Notes: a model not told the origin generated them from the sequence alone. A stretch of DNA of 64,000 bases from Rheinheimera salexigens (GCF_001752395.1 NZ_MKEK01000001.1:2533147-2597146); one strand, 5' to 3'. Shown: positions 28,289 through 37,600, numbered from the stretch's first letter. Numbers and translations: made by a program.

Positions 28289-30688
28289 TTAAAATTGATA
28301 ACTCGCCGTTAATTTGACGTGCCTAGGTAGCTCCGGAAAGACTAAGGTTGAGCCAAAATAGCCGCCTTCAAATACTGGTCGCCAATTTTGTTGATCGGTT
28401 AAGTTAAACACATCCAGTCGCAGCAACAATTGCGGACTAAGCTGATAACTACTGTTGAGATTAAGGTGATATTGATCGCGAATAAGCACCGTGGCCAAAA
28501 AATCTAGCGGATAACTTTTGGTATAAACACCTGAGAGTCCCAGTTGCCACAGCTCGGTAAACTGATAGCCTAAGTTTAGTGACACCATGTTAGAGGGTAT
28601 ACCCTGTACTCGCGTATTTGACGGTGCAAACACAGTAAAATTAGGCGCCCCTATGCCCGTGCCGGCTATAATGTCGGGTCGTGAATTATCAAAGGCATCG
28701 GCCACTTGGCGACTATCTTGAAAACTGGCGGAGTTATCATAACGGGCATCTAAATAGCTATAAGCCAGATTTAGCCAATAACGCTCGGCAGCATAATAGA
28801 CTTGCGCCTCAACACCTGACGTGCGGATACCGCTATTGCTACCGTCACGATTACGCAAGCTACGGCGCTGATTAAACACAGCCGCATCGGCATACCAATT
28901 ACTGTCTGCGGGATCATACTTAATGCCGGTTTCGACTAAGGTGTTTTCAGTCGCAAAATTAAGCGGATTAATGTGATTATCCGAGCCCAGTACCGTGCCA
29001 CCAGCCATACTATTTGCTGTTGCCTCATTGTAATTGCCGCTGACATAGAGCACTAAATCGGGCTGCAATTTATAATTTACGCTTAACATAACGCTAGATA
29101 GCAGATCGGAATGGCTATCTTTGGCAGCAACTTGGCCTGTTGGGGCTATGGGATCGGCAGCCGTTACATCGTACTGATCAACTCTTAAACCCAGCACCGT
29201 ACTTAAATTATCGCTCCATTGACTATCATGTTGCACAAAAAGTCCGGTTTGCCAGCTAGTCGAGTCAGTGGTATCCGACAAGGAATAATCTCCTATACCG
29301 TCATTATTAATATCGTATTGGCCACCTGGTGAAACAAATACGTCTGGCCGGATCTGAATTAAACGAGCTTGCTGCTCTGGGGTTAACGGAATGCGCCGAT
29401 GTTGCAGTGATGCTGTTAAATCAATCGGCAAATCGGCTTCAGTAGTAAACTGACTATAACCTAGTACCTTGTTGTAGCGAACATTTACGCCAAAAGTTGT
29501 TTCTTGCTGACCCTGCCATTGATATTGCAGCTCTAAGCGATTTTCAAAGGTATCGGCACCGTCAATAATTTCAACAAAGCTGTTGCCAGCGATTTCCTCA
29601 CGGCTTAAATGTTGAAAGTAGCTTAGATTGCGTAATAACCACTGTTGATTTAGCTGCTGCCGGTACTCACTGTGTAACAAGTAAGTATTAGCGTGATTAA
29701 TATCGTTTGGATCGGTTAGCACTCTATTTCGTGGAATAACCACTTGTCCCGTTGGCGAAATAACGGCATTAGCACCTGGCACTTGGCTGCCATTTGGCTG
29801 CCGGCCTTGGCCAGTTATATACAGGCCTGAATCAATAAGGGCCTGAGTGGGCCTATTAATGCCGGCAATGTCAGTAAAGTCTACTTGATAATATTCAGCA
29901 CTCAGATCCCAGCGGGTATCGGCATTTAACTGCCAGCGACCGCTAATGTAAGCACTGGTACTGCGGTGATGGCTAAAGTCGTAAAAGCTATCGTTATCAA
30001 TCAGCTCGACACTGACTCTAACCCCAGCGACATCATCCAATAACGGCTGGTTAATATCAATTTGGCCACGATACTGCTGCCACTCGCCGGCCGATAAAGT
30101 AAGTTGTTGGCTAGCCTGCTGCAACGAGGCCTTCTTACTTACCAAGTTAACAAAACCACCGTTACGCTGGGTGCTACCCAAGATTACCGGCGGTGGGCCT
30201 TTAACCACATCCATTTGCTCAATAGCATTAAAGGATAAGGGAATGCCCAAGCCATTATTGCCCACTTGACGCCGCATGCCATTTTCAAATAACTCGCCCA
30301 ATTGACCACGTAAACTGGGTAAGCTTGGCGCACCAAAACCTGACGCCGCATAGCTATTTGGCGTTAAGGTTAAAATATCTTGTAATGAAGTAATGGCATA
30401 CTGCTGCATCATTTGCTCGGTTATCACTGTTACCGAGCGCGCAATATCTATTAAAGCTTTATCGTCGCCAAAGCTGCCACTAACGCGGGCATACTTAGGT
30501 GAGTGGCCATCCTTTTTTAAGGTGACACCTTTTATCTCAATAGTTTCAATCGCGCTTGGCTCAGTCTCGGCTTTTATTTCTACTGCAACCGCAACATCAG
30601 ACCAAGTTATGCTGGCTAGTAATACAGCAACCATAAATGAATTTGCTATAAATGCCGTTGCCACAAACGACTGCCGTGATAAACGCAA
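28289..30688 (-). CDS. TonB-dependent siderophore-type receptor
   Basis: 799 residues: a signal peptide, a candidate TonB box (IETIEIKG), a plug domain (SVTVITEQMMQQY through DVVKGPPPVILGSTQRNGGFVNLVSKK) and a 22-strand barrel ending in an aromatic residue (ASYQF). The plug resembles ferric-siderophore receptors. The frame has no upstream ATG: the TTG at 30688 with an AGGG Shine-Dalgarno gives a normal basic signal peptide, while the ATG at codon 19 would leave a shorter one. It heads a minus-strand run with the flavoprotein and ynj genes only 34 bp away, so co-function in uptake is inferred. I could not identify a convincing Fur box. Confidence 0.88.
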   Translation of the reverse strand: MRLSRQSFVATAFIANSFMVAVLLASITWSDVAVAVEIKAETEPSAIETIEIKGVTLKKDGHSPKYARVSGSFGDDKALIDIARSVTVITEQMMQQYAITSLQDILTLTPNSYAASGFGAPSLPSLRGQLGELFENGMRRQVGNNGLGIPLSFNAIEQMDVVKGPPPVILGSTQRNGGFVNLVSKKASLQQASQQLTLSAGEWQQYRGQIDINQPLLDDVAGVRVSVELIDNDSFYDFSHHRSTSAYISGRWQLNADTRWDLSAEYYQVDFTDIAGINRPTQALIDSGLYITGQGRQPNGSQVPGANAVISPTGQVVIPRNRVLTDPNDINHANTYLLHSEYRQQLNQQWLLRNLSYFQHLSREEIAGNSFVEIIDGADTFENRLELQYQWQGQQETTFGVNVRYNKVLGYSQFTTEADLPIDLTASLQHRRIPLTPEQQARLIQIRPDVFVSPGGQYDINNDGIGDYSLSDTTDSTSWQTGLFVQHDSQWSDNLSTVLGLRVDQYDVTAADPIAPTGQVAAKDSHSDLLSSVMLSVNYKLQPDLVLYVSGNYNEATANSMAGGTVLGSDNHINPLNFATENTLVETGIKYDPADSNWYADAAVFNQRRSLRNRDGSNSGIRTSGVEAQVYYAAERYWLNLAYSYLDARYDNSASFQDSRQVADAFDNSRPDIIAGTGIGAPNFTVFAPSNTRVQGIPSNMVSLNLGYQFTELWQLGLSGVYTKSYPLDFLATVLIRDQYHLNLNSSYQLSPQLLLRLDVFNLTDQQNWRPVFEGGYFGSTLVFPELPRHVKLTASYQF

Positions 30689-31056
30689 GATGATATCCCT
30701 ATTAAGTAACGTGCTTAATTAATAAAGAACTGATAGCGGTGATTATTATTTCAATCTTTTAAAATATAGTGACTAAATAAGCTTACGAACTGACAAAACC
30801 GGCTTTTTGAGAGTAAATCTCTGATAAATAAAAGATGAAAATATGATAAATATGCGTTGAGAGTCTTTTGTGTAAATAAGAGCTACACAACAGATTGTTC
30901 AATTAAAAATAGCTGTTACTATCAAGCACTAATAGTTAACAACTTTAAATTTCGCGACTAAAAACTAGTCATTTACTCCGACAAAACGATGTTAAAGTCG
31001 GTATGCTAAATAATTAAAAGAATAGTTTAATAATGGCTAAGAATAGGGAAATTACA
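30689..31056. other. Divergent intergenic region, siderophore receptor / secreted protein
   Basis: About 370 AT-rich bp that must contain both promoters. An AATAATAATC stretch near 30744 recalls part of a Fur box but matches too poorly to call. No gene is seen. Confidence 0.45.
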
Positions 31057-31812
31057 ATGTTAAAAAAGTTATTACTCATGGCGGTATTCCTGTTTGTTTC
31101 GTCTATAGCCTCAGCCAATATCTGCTTTAATAGTAATGAGTTATATAATCCTATTTGCGCTGAATATAAATATGCTGATCTATCTCTCTACTTTTTAGAT
31201 CAACAGAGCACTGAGCACAAAGTTGATATTAAACTTATTTTTCAAAAAGTTGATGATGAGTTAATGCATGTAGATTATGATTTTGTCATTAACTGTGCCA
31301 GTGCATGCAATAATGCGGATTTAAAAGTACAAGATGCCCTATGGGCTTTTAGAGAAGCAGTTTTAGATGATTCGTTTTACATCAAAGTTGCTAATGAAGA
31401 CACAAAAGATAATGCCTTGAGTACCCGTAATGAGTATGTAGAAACAGTCTCGATTACCAGTAATATCCAACAGGTAATACAGCAGAGCCAGAATGGCCAA
31501 CAACTAATGCAAGATATGGCAAAAGCCACTACTCAACCTATTTTAGTGCAAATAGTGAACAAGCAAAGCGATAATGCTTTAGTCTGCATGGCGACAGAGA
31601 ATGGCTGTGAAGTGCTTATAGACGATGGCATAGTAACTGAAAACTTCGTCAATTTTGAAATGACATATAATAACAATGATGGCATCGAGCGCCCATTACG
31701 ACGCTTTTTACAACGTTCTTATCACATGGACAACTTCTCGAGTTGCTCACAGACCTCGGATTGCCTATCAGCCGCTGAATGTAAATTCGAGTTTAGCTGT
31801 ATTAAACATTAA
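31057..31812 (+). CDS. Small secreted Cys-containing protein of unknown function
   Basis: 251 residues with a clear signal peptide (MLKKLLLMAVFLFVSSIASA, cleaved before NICF). The mature part is acidic and carries several Cys, including a C-terminal cluster (SSCSQTSDCLSAAECKFEFSC) that suggests disulfides. No family is recognised. The ATG at 31057 is chosen over 31033 because AGGGA (31044-31048) lies 8 nt upstream and the signal peptide then begins normally. It is a single gene with its own terminator. Confidence 0.75.
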   Translation: MLKKLLLMAVFLFVSSIASANICFNSNELYNPICAEYKYADLSLYFLDQQSTEHKVDIKLIFQKVDDELMHVDYDFVINCASACNNADLKVQDALWAFREAVLDDSFYIKVANEDTKDNALSTRNEYVETVSITSNIQQVIQQSQNGQQLMQDMAKATTQPILVQIVNKQSDNALVCMATENGCEVLIDDGIVTENFVNFEMTYNNNDGIERPLRRFLQRSYHMDNFSSCSQTSDCLSAAECKFEFSCIKH

Positions 31813-31834
31813 ACTTAACGCATATCTATAAACA

Positions 31835-31867
31835 AAAATGGCGCTTAATTGCGCCATTTTCTTTTTT
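31835..31867 (+). terminator. Rho-independent terminator after the secreted protein
   Basis: A 10-bp stem AAAATGGCGC (31835-31844) pairs with GCGCCATTTT (31851-31860) over a TTAATT loop, followed by CTTTTTTT. Confidence 0.9.
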
Positions 31868-31901
31868 TATAACTTGCTAAACCAATTTTGTACTACGCTA
31901 T

Positions 31902-32017
31902 AAAACAGCTAATTAACCAAACAGCCAATTCAACCGAGCACCATATACTTTAATAACACGATTAGTATTATCTGCTGCGGCCATAAAGTCGCTGTTAACA
32001 ATAGCTTCAGCATCACC
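31902..32017. repeat. Direct repeat, left copy (OMP 3' end)
   Basis: Same orientation as 33920-34035, offset 2018 bp. It includes about 9 bp past the stop codon (aacagctaa) that also match. Confidence 0.85.
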
Positions 32018-32062
32018 TGCCTGATAGCGGTGTTTGATATTCAACAAGGTTACACTTATGTA
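31902..32062 (-). pseudogene. Stray 3' fragment of an outer-membrane protein gene
   Basis: The minus strand encodes about 37 clear C-terminal residues (GDAEAIVNSDFMAAADNTNR then VYGARLNWLFG and stop). These are very similar to the C-terminus of the intact OMP at 33931-35049 (GDVQAIVNSDFKAAADNTNR, VYGARLSWLFG). There is no start or remainder of the barrel. Identity is roughly 88% over about 105 bp by eye, so this copy is older or came from a different allele. It abuts the stop codon of the unknown 515-residue gene. Confidence 0.85.
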
Positions 32063-32063
32063 T

Positions 32064-33611
32064 CTAAGGAAATAATTTAACCAGCAGTGGTAACAACTTA
32101 ATTGTGGTCTCTATTATTGGTTTACCCACCTCCCCCATCGCCGCTGCGGCCTCTTTAATGCCTTCCAAGCTCAGTTCATACCACTTACGACGAGGGACTT
32201 CACTAACAACCTCATTTGATAAAGCCTCAGCATCTTTCGCCATGACTTTAGTTTGAACAGGCATAGTTTGAGCCAGTAGCGTAATTTGTTTTAATAATTG
32301 CTGCATTAGCTCTGTTACTTCCGGGTTAGTTTCACTATTTTGTATAGCATTAAAACTATTTTGAATACTATCGGCGATAATCACAGGCGCAGAAATTTTT
32401 GCCCCAGCACCAATATTAATAATTTTGCTTTCCATAATTCCACCCTCACCAACATATACAGCTCCCTCTTCCATATGAAAATGGCGCTGAACACCTGCGA
32501 AAGAACGTGTATTGAAACGCTCTAATTTAGTACTAATTTGTCGACGTACCCCATCTAATCTCTGAGATAAATTCATTCGAGATGTTAGAAACTCAGAATC
32601 TGCCACTGCATCAAATGCTTTTAAAATTGCAGACTGATCTATACCTGCCCAATGTTTACGCTCAATTAACCTTGTTGCTTTATTAAAGTAGGCTTCTAAC
32701 TTGTCACTATTATTATGTTCTGGACTATAAGTTAACGTGCCATTATCAAATTTATCTAGCATAGCAACTAACACTTCTTGTTCAGCATGTAGCCTTAATA
32801 AGCACAACCGTAAATTACGAATATCGGTTGTGCTAGATAATTTACCAAGACCTAATACCCACACACTAAGCGGCCCCCATGAGGTATATACACGACCAAA
32901 CGCTAATTGCACATTACCTATTTGGTTTGAATCAACACGTATAAAACTTGTTGGCAAATCGGTAATCCAGTGTGTTTGGCACTCTACTAACACTATTGGT
33001 GCACCTAATCCAACCCGTTGCTGCCAATGACTATTCGGCTCTGTTTCAATCTGGCTGCTAGTAGCATGATGATAAAGTTTTGCTAATGCTTTTCCCTGCA
33101 ACACTAACGGTTTTTTCGACTTAGAAGATTTAGGATCAAACCATTGTGGAACAACCGTATTCAGATTAGTTATATGCGCAATAAGTTCCATAGGATTAAT
33201 ATCAGGTAAATTTATTGTAGGGTCGGCTCCTTTTTCGATAATACTATCCCAGTGCTTCCAGCTTGTAGATTCATTTAACAAATTGTCACAGCTAAACCCG
33301 ACCTCAAGTCGAACAACGGCCTCACCATCACTTAGCAAGCGGCGAAAAGCGCATTTAAGTTGTTTTTGCCAATCTGCAACTCCATTCGGTAAACGCACAA
33401 AACGAAGTGCACGATTTGCTAAACAAAAAGCGACTTCATCGGTCCACGCCCAATCTATACCACGATAACGCGGCATTGCAGGGCCAAAAGAACGGAGAAA
33501 CTGGCAAGGAATACTGGTTTTAGGTGGCCAAGACGGCCTAATAAGGCGTTCACCGCCAGAGGTAAGAAATGGACGGAAGTCCGCAATTGGGAACTGCGCA
33601 ACAACTAGCAT
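32064..33611 (-). CDS. Unknown 515-residue protein; possible conflict/defence effector
   Basis: No family recognised. The first ~280 residues look globular and Trp-rich without a signal peptide. Residues 345-365 form a basic helix. Residues 397-420 read IINIGAGAKISAPV then IIADSIQNSF, a short beta plus helix motif that I associate, from memory only, with proteins of predicted bacterial conflict systems. The C-terminus (about 476-515: WYELSLEGIKEAAAAMGEVGKPI, then LLPLLVKLFP) is an amphipathic to hydrophobic helix that could insert into membranes. GAGGT lies 8 nt before the ATG. The gene stands alone between duplicated OMP 3' ends, which points to recent acquisition. Confidence 0.7.
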   Translation of the reverse strand: MLVVAQFPIADFRPFLTSGGERLIRPSWPPKTSIPCQFLRSFGPAMPRYRGIDWAWTDEVAFCLANRALRFVRLPNGVADWQKQLKCAFRRLLSDGEAVVRLEVGFSCDNLLNESTSWKHWDSIIEKGADPTINLPDINPMELIAHITNLNTVVPQWFDPKSSKSKKPLVLQGKALAKLYHHATSSQIETEPNSHWQQRVGLGAPIVLVECQTHWITDLPTSFIRVDSNQIGNVQLAFGRVYTSWGPLSVWVLGLGKLSSTTDIRNLRLCLLRLHAEQEVLVAMLDKFDNGTLTYSPEHNNSDKLEAYFNKATRLIERKHWAGIDQSAILKAFDAVADSEFLTSRMNLSQRLDGVRRQISTKLERFNTRSFAGVQRHFHMEEGAVYVGEGGIMESKIINIGAGAKISAPVIIADSIQNSFNAIQNSETNPEVTELMQQLLKQITLLAQTMPVQTKVMAKDAEALSNEVVSEVPRRKWYELSLEGIKEAAAAMGEVGKPIIETTIKLLPLLVKLFP

Positions 33612-33919
33612 CGTCCATTACCTCAATAATGATGCCCTGCTTGGATTAAACCTCCAGGGCGGTAGCAAGTTGTCAATTGCTATAGGCAAATTCGGCCAAC
33701 CTACATTTCAAACAATAACCAATCGAAAGTCAGTTATTACTTAATTAGTGATAGGTTATAGATGCATATTTGTCAAACGACAGACCCCATCATCAACATA
33801 AACGTTTTTAAAAATCGGCGCTGATATCTGCATAGCAGCGTTACGACAGCTTATGAGTCAGAGTGTGTTATAAATATTTTTTAGAATATGGAGTAAAGTT
33901 TTTAACTGATTTGAAATTT
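33612..33919. other. Intergenic region upstream of the unknown cargo gene
   Basis: About 310 bp without a gene. It contains a small dyad (GCCCTG 33634-33639 with CAGGGC 33655-33660) just upstream of the cargo start codon, in its likely 5' leader. No integrase site, attC-like hairpin or terminal inverted repeat was recognised. Confidence 0.45.
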
Positions 33920-34035
33920 AAAACAGCTAATTAACCAAACAGCCAACTCAACCGAGCACCATATACTTTACTAACACGATTAGTATTGTCGGCTGCTGCC
34001 TTAAAGTCACTATTAACAATTGCTTGCACATCGCC
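33920..34035. repeat. Direct repeat, right copy (OMP 3' end)
   Basis: The 3' end of the intact OMP gene plus a few bases beyond its stop; see the left copy at 31902-32017. Confidence 0.85.
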
Positions 34036-35049
34036 GGTAAGGTAAATATCAGGGGCTAAGGTATAACGTAAATACAACTCATACTGTTGGGTATCGCGCT
34101 GTGCGATACTCGCTGAGTTGCTTAAGCTGCTTGCCTCACTGGATAAATAAGCGCGTGCCATGCCTAATCCCAGCACATAATCACCCTGAGTGTATTGATA
34201 GCTTAACCCGGTAAAGGCCGCAGCACTGCTGACTTTTTCATTGGCAACACCTAAACGCATATTCCAAGCATGACGGCCAACTTGATAACCCGTTAGCATA
34301 TACACACCGTAATTATCAGCATTGCTTTGGTTGCCATCTAGCGTGGTGTGGTCGGCGGTATTAGCCCAAGCGCCTAAACGCAACAGATACGCCTGACTGC
34401 GCCAAGAAATTGAAGTGGCAGCAAAGATGCCTTTATTGCCGTCATGAACCGATAACAGCTGGTTATAAGAACGCGTGCTATTGTCGGCTAAACCATTCGA
34501 GCTAGTGATAGCGGCTCGCAGTACCGGCCCTGCGGCTAAAGTATGTTCATACACGACACCCAAGGTATAGTCAGGAAATTCAATCACTGGGTTACCGGTA
34601 AAAAACGCGCCTAAAAACTGGGTGGCTTCGTCACTAGCAATACGGCTTTGTTCAAAAAAGCCCGACACATCCAACAACCCAACACTAAGCTGCTGGTTAT
34701 TGTTAAACTGGTGCTGATAATAAAGTTCTGAGAGCTGTAACCGGCCTTTACCACTTTTAGTTAATGCCGACCCCGCATCAGTATTAGCCTCGGGTAAATT
34801 ACTGGCTATGCCTTGTGGTTTAACCGTACTTGCCGCTTCGACATGAATAAGCCATCCGCCGCTCAACTGCTGTTTAGTTAACACAAGATCAGCCGATGCC
34901 GCTGTTTCGCTAGCAATATTTTGCTGGTTTGTTTGTTGATGCGTAAGCACAACCCCACCGCCAAGTTCCCAGTCTGTAGCTAGTGCTCGTCCAGAAACAG
35001 CTGAGACCGCTAAGCCAGCTAGGCTTACAAAAAGTAGTTTTTTAATCAT
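33931..35049 (-). CDS. Outer-membrane beta-barrel protein (porin-like)
   Basis: 372 residues with a signal peptide (MIKKLLFVSLAGLAVSAVSGRALA), alternating amphipathic strands throughout and a C-terminal strand VYGARLSWLFG. The layout, including QLSELYYQHQFNNNQQLSVGLLD and FGAFFTGNP-like loops, resembles carbohydrate-selective OprB-like porins, though I cannot name the substrate. Its last ~116 bp are duplicated to the left beyond the unknown cargo gene. Confidence 0.75.
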   Translation of the reverse strand: MIKKLLFVSLAGLAVSAVSGRALATDWELGGGVVLTHQQTNQQNIASETAASADLVLTKQQLSGGWLIHVEAASTVKPQGIASNLPEANTDAGSALTKSGKGRLQLSELYYQHQFNNNQQLSVGLLDVSGFFEQSRIASDEATQFLGAFFTGNPVIEFPDYTLGVVYEHTLAAGPVLRAAITSSNGLADNSTRSYNQLLSVHDGNKGIFAATSISWRSQAYLLRLGAWANTADHTTLDGNQSNADNYGVYMLTGYQVGRHAWNMRLGVANEKVSSAAAFTGLSYQYTQGDYVLGLGMARAYLSSEASSLSNSASIAQRDTQQYELYLRYTLAPDIYLTGDVQAIVNSDFKAAADNTNRVSKVYGARLSWLFG

Positions 35050-35266
35050 TTATGTCTCAAAGGGGATAAATCAAGATAGGGGTATGGCGGTATTAGCACT
35101 GCGTTGCCGGGATTATATCTGATTGATTAACAACAGCGCTATAAATTTTGCATGGCAAGGATATATTTTATCAATGACTTAGCAGGAATGACTTAGTGAA
35201 CACTCAGGGGAAGGCCTAATACGTTAGACCTACCCCATGAGTAAAGTAGCAGAATAAAAGCAGTTA

Positions 35267-35881
35267 TTAAAACGGGTTGACGCTGTATCCTTGATTCGCT
35301 AGTACAGCATGGGCAGTTAAAGCTGATAATGCCATGTCAACACCTGGCAATAAATCATCGGCAGTAATGCCATAATAGGCGGCTGTTTGTCCGCAGACAT
35401 AAAACTTAACACCTTGTTTAACCAGTTCAGCTATTAAGTCTTTATTGGCATTGCTCTGCTTTTTATTGCTCGACTTATTGCTCGAGCCTGCATTTAACTG
35501 CTGATAAAAGCTATCTTTAGTCATGTCGCTAGCGGCTTTACCATGTACAACCATTGCCAGCGAAATATCTTCAAGTTTAACGCCGGCAGCGACATGCATA
35601 TTAATAAAGCGCGCTAAAGTCTCAATGCTACGATTTACTTCATCCGGTTTAGCCGCACTACCTAAATCAAACGCCACTTTAAACTTCATATCTGCGGGTA
35701 TGATTAAACTGCTATTTACCTCGGCAATTTTGCCGTAGTTTTTAATAACCGGCCCTGCTTTAAAGGCTTCGCTACCCGCGCTAGCGATAAAAGATGAACA
35801 AAGCATAAAACCAATCAAGGTGGTATAAGTTGCGCGCTTAGCTATTACAGATAAATTGGCTTTGGTATTCATTTTCATCAT
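35267..35881 (-). CDS. Exported DsrE-family protein
   Basis: 204 residues with an N-terminal signal (ending SSFIASA) and a DsrE/F-like fold: KVAFDLGSAAKPDEVNRSIETLARFINMH, LAMVVHGKAA, and VKFYVCGQTAAYYGI with the single conserved Cys near 162. A Ser/Asn/Lys-rich insert (SSNKSSNKKQSNANK) breaks the domain. Periplasmic DsrE proteins are found with sulfur-handling proteins, but here none is adjacent, so the role is unknown. The next gene upstream is the amidohydrolase, 57 bp away. Confidence 0.8.
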   Translation of the reverse strand: MMKMNTKANLSVIAKRATYTTLIGFMLCSSFIASAGSEAFKAGPVIKNYGKIAEVNSSLIIPADMKFKVAFDLGSAAKPDEVNRSIETLARFINMHVAAGVKLEDISLAMVVHGKAASDMTKDSFYQQLNAGSSNKSSNKKQSNANKDLIAELVKQGVKFYVCGQTAAYYGITADDLLPGVDMALSALTAHAVLANQGYSVNPF

Positions 35882-35937
35882 GTTCCTAAATTATTATTTA
35901 TCTAAATTAAGTATAAGCAAATTTTATACGCTTAAAA

Positions 35938-37302
35938 TTAAAGCTCATCTTCCAGCACTTTACCGTCTTGTTTATAAATGACGCCATTTTTCATAACTAA
36001 ATTAACATCAGACAACCGATTAATATAGCGCAACACATCACCTTTTACGGCAATGATATCGGCATATTTACCTTTGCTGACGGTACCAACCTTATCCGAT
36101 ACACCCATCATCACTGCAGGCCAGTATGTTGCTGCGCGAATGGTATCCATTGCCGAAATACCCATTACGTCAACCCACACTGCCAACTCATTCCAAGTGC
36201 TTTGGCAATGAAACTTTGTTGGAATGCCGCTATCGGTTCCTACCAAAAAAACTACGCCGGTATCTCGCAGCTGAGCAATTTTATTTTTTAAAGTGGGTTT
36301 TCTTAGGGGAGTTAATTGCATATAGCCAAGTTTACCAGGCTCCGCCAGCGACTGTTTTATATCTGCAATAGTGTCTGGTTTTAAACCTCGCTGCCAGCAA
36401 TTGGCATCCAAATGTTCGGGGTTATTAACCATTGCTTCGTAATTCCACAAACCTTCTACTGTTGGCGTCCAGAACAGCGGGCCTCCGGCAACACGCCCAG
36501 TTGCAGTGCGCTCTTTTAATAGGTTAAGTATATCTTCAGGAAAGCCCGGTGCCGTTGTCAGCCCGGTGTGTTCAAAATTATCAACGCCTATCGCTAAGCC
36601 GCGACGCACTTCATCTGGTCGATGGGCGTGCGCTACCACTTTTAAACCATGTTTATGCGCCTGATCGACTATAGCCTGCGCTTCTTGTAAGCTCATTTTG
36701 TCTTGATCAATTAGCTTAACAATATCGACTCCCGCTTTGGCCAACTTATCCACTTTTTGCTGGGCGTCTTTTACACTGGTAATGCTCCAGCGAAAGGCCT
36801 CCGTGCCAGGATATGCTTCGTGTTGTAAAAATGGCCCAGAAATAAACAGTCGCGGCCCTGGAATTTCACCTGACTCAATTCGCTGTTTTATATTAACTGA
36901 ATCTTGCAGCGGCGCGCCCAAATCACGTGCGCTAGTAATACCTGCCAGCAATAACTGTAAGGCGCTGGCCGGCATAATCTCATCAGATAAACGGTTAATG
37001 TAGGCTTTATCCCAATGCACATAGTCGGCATGGCCGTTCAACATCAGGTGAGCATGGTTTTCCCATAAGCCAGGTAATACATCCATGCCCTCAGTCGATA
37101 CCACTTTATAATCAGTTGGCACTGGCAGAGTGGCTACGGTGCCAACCTGTTCGATAACACCATTTTTTATCAAGATAACGCTGTTAGCCAAGGGTTGATG
37201 GCCATAGCCATCAATGAGTCGGCCACCCACCAGCGCGGTGTTTTCTGCACTTACTGTGCAGGCAAATGTCAGTAAGCTTAACGTGAATACTAGCGCCTTC
37301 AT
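35938..37302 (-). CDS. Secreted metal-dependent amidohydrolase (imidazolonepropionase-like)
   Basis: 454 residues with a signal peptide (cleaved near CTVSAENT). The metal-site motifs of the amidohydrolase superfamily are in order: HAH in ENHAHLML (about 83), a candidate carboxylated Lys in VDIVKLID, VVAHAH, NFEHT and GTDSG. Closest in style to Xaa-Pro dipeptidase/imidazolonepropionase-like exported hydrolases that cleave cyclic or peptide amides. The substrate is unknown. Confidence 0.85.
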   Translation of the reverse strand: MKALVFTLSLLTFACTVSAENTALVGGRLIDGYGHQPLANSVILIKNGVIEQVGTVATLPVPTDYKVVSTEGMDVLPGLWENHAHLMLNGHADYVHWDKAYINRLSDEIMPASALQLLLAGITSARDLGAPLQDSVNIKQRIESGEIPGPRLFISGPFLQHEAYPGTEAFRWSITSVKDAQQKVDKLAKAGVDIVKLIDQDKMSLQEAQAIVDQAHKHGLKVVAHAHRPDEVRRGLAIGVDNFEHTGLTTAPGFPEDILNLLKERTATGRVAGGPLFWTPTVEGLWNYEAMVNNPEHLDANCWQRGLKPDTIADIKQSLAEPGKLGYMQLTPLRKPTLKNKIAQLRDTGVVFLVGTDSGIPTKFHCQSTWNELAVWVDVMGISAMDTIRAATYWPAVMMGVSDKVGTVSKGKYADIIAVKGDVLRYINRLSDVNLVMKNGVIYKQDGKVLEDEL

Positions 37303-37600
37303 TGGTCACCCCTTTTATCGTTTATTATTAGTATTATTTTAAGCAGACTATTACCCTAGTGCTGATTACGCAATTGCACCACTTATTTAGTCTATAAAAG
37401 ATTTGCTGGCTAGAACAGATATAAATAGCGCTGAGTTTTCACGAACTATATTGCCATTATATTTTGCTACGAAGGAGCTTGGATCAGCTTGGGGAAGATT
37501 AGAACAGAGAATCAATCTGAGCCACTGCATAGGCTTTTAGAGATGCTTCTACTTAAGCTTTTAAATAACAGTAGCCAGATTTTTCTTTCTCGCTGGTTAA

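Noticed and set aside
30736..30760. Possible Fur box upstream of the siderophore-type receptor
   Set aside because: Only about half of the 19-bp consensus matches by eye; AT-rich DNA gives such partial matches often.
33765..33777. A further ATTTGTCAA half-site resembling the island palindrome
   Set aside because: The matching TTGA half is absent (the sequence reads GATGCATATTTGTCAA), and it is outside the catabolic island.
33636..33919. attC or integron-like recombination site near the unknown cargo gene
   Set aside because: A GTTACGA stretch superficially recalls a core site, but the R/Y pattern is wrong and there is no paired inverse core or integrase.
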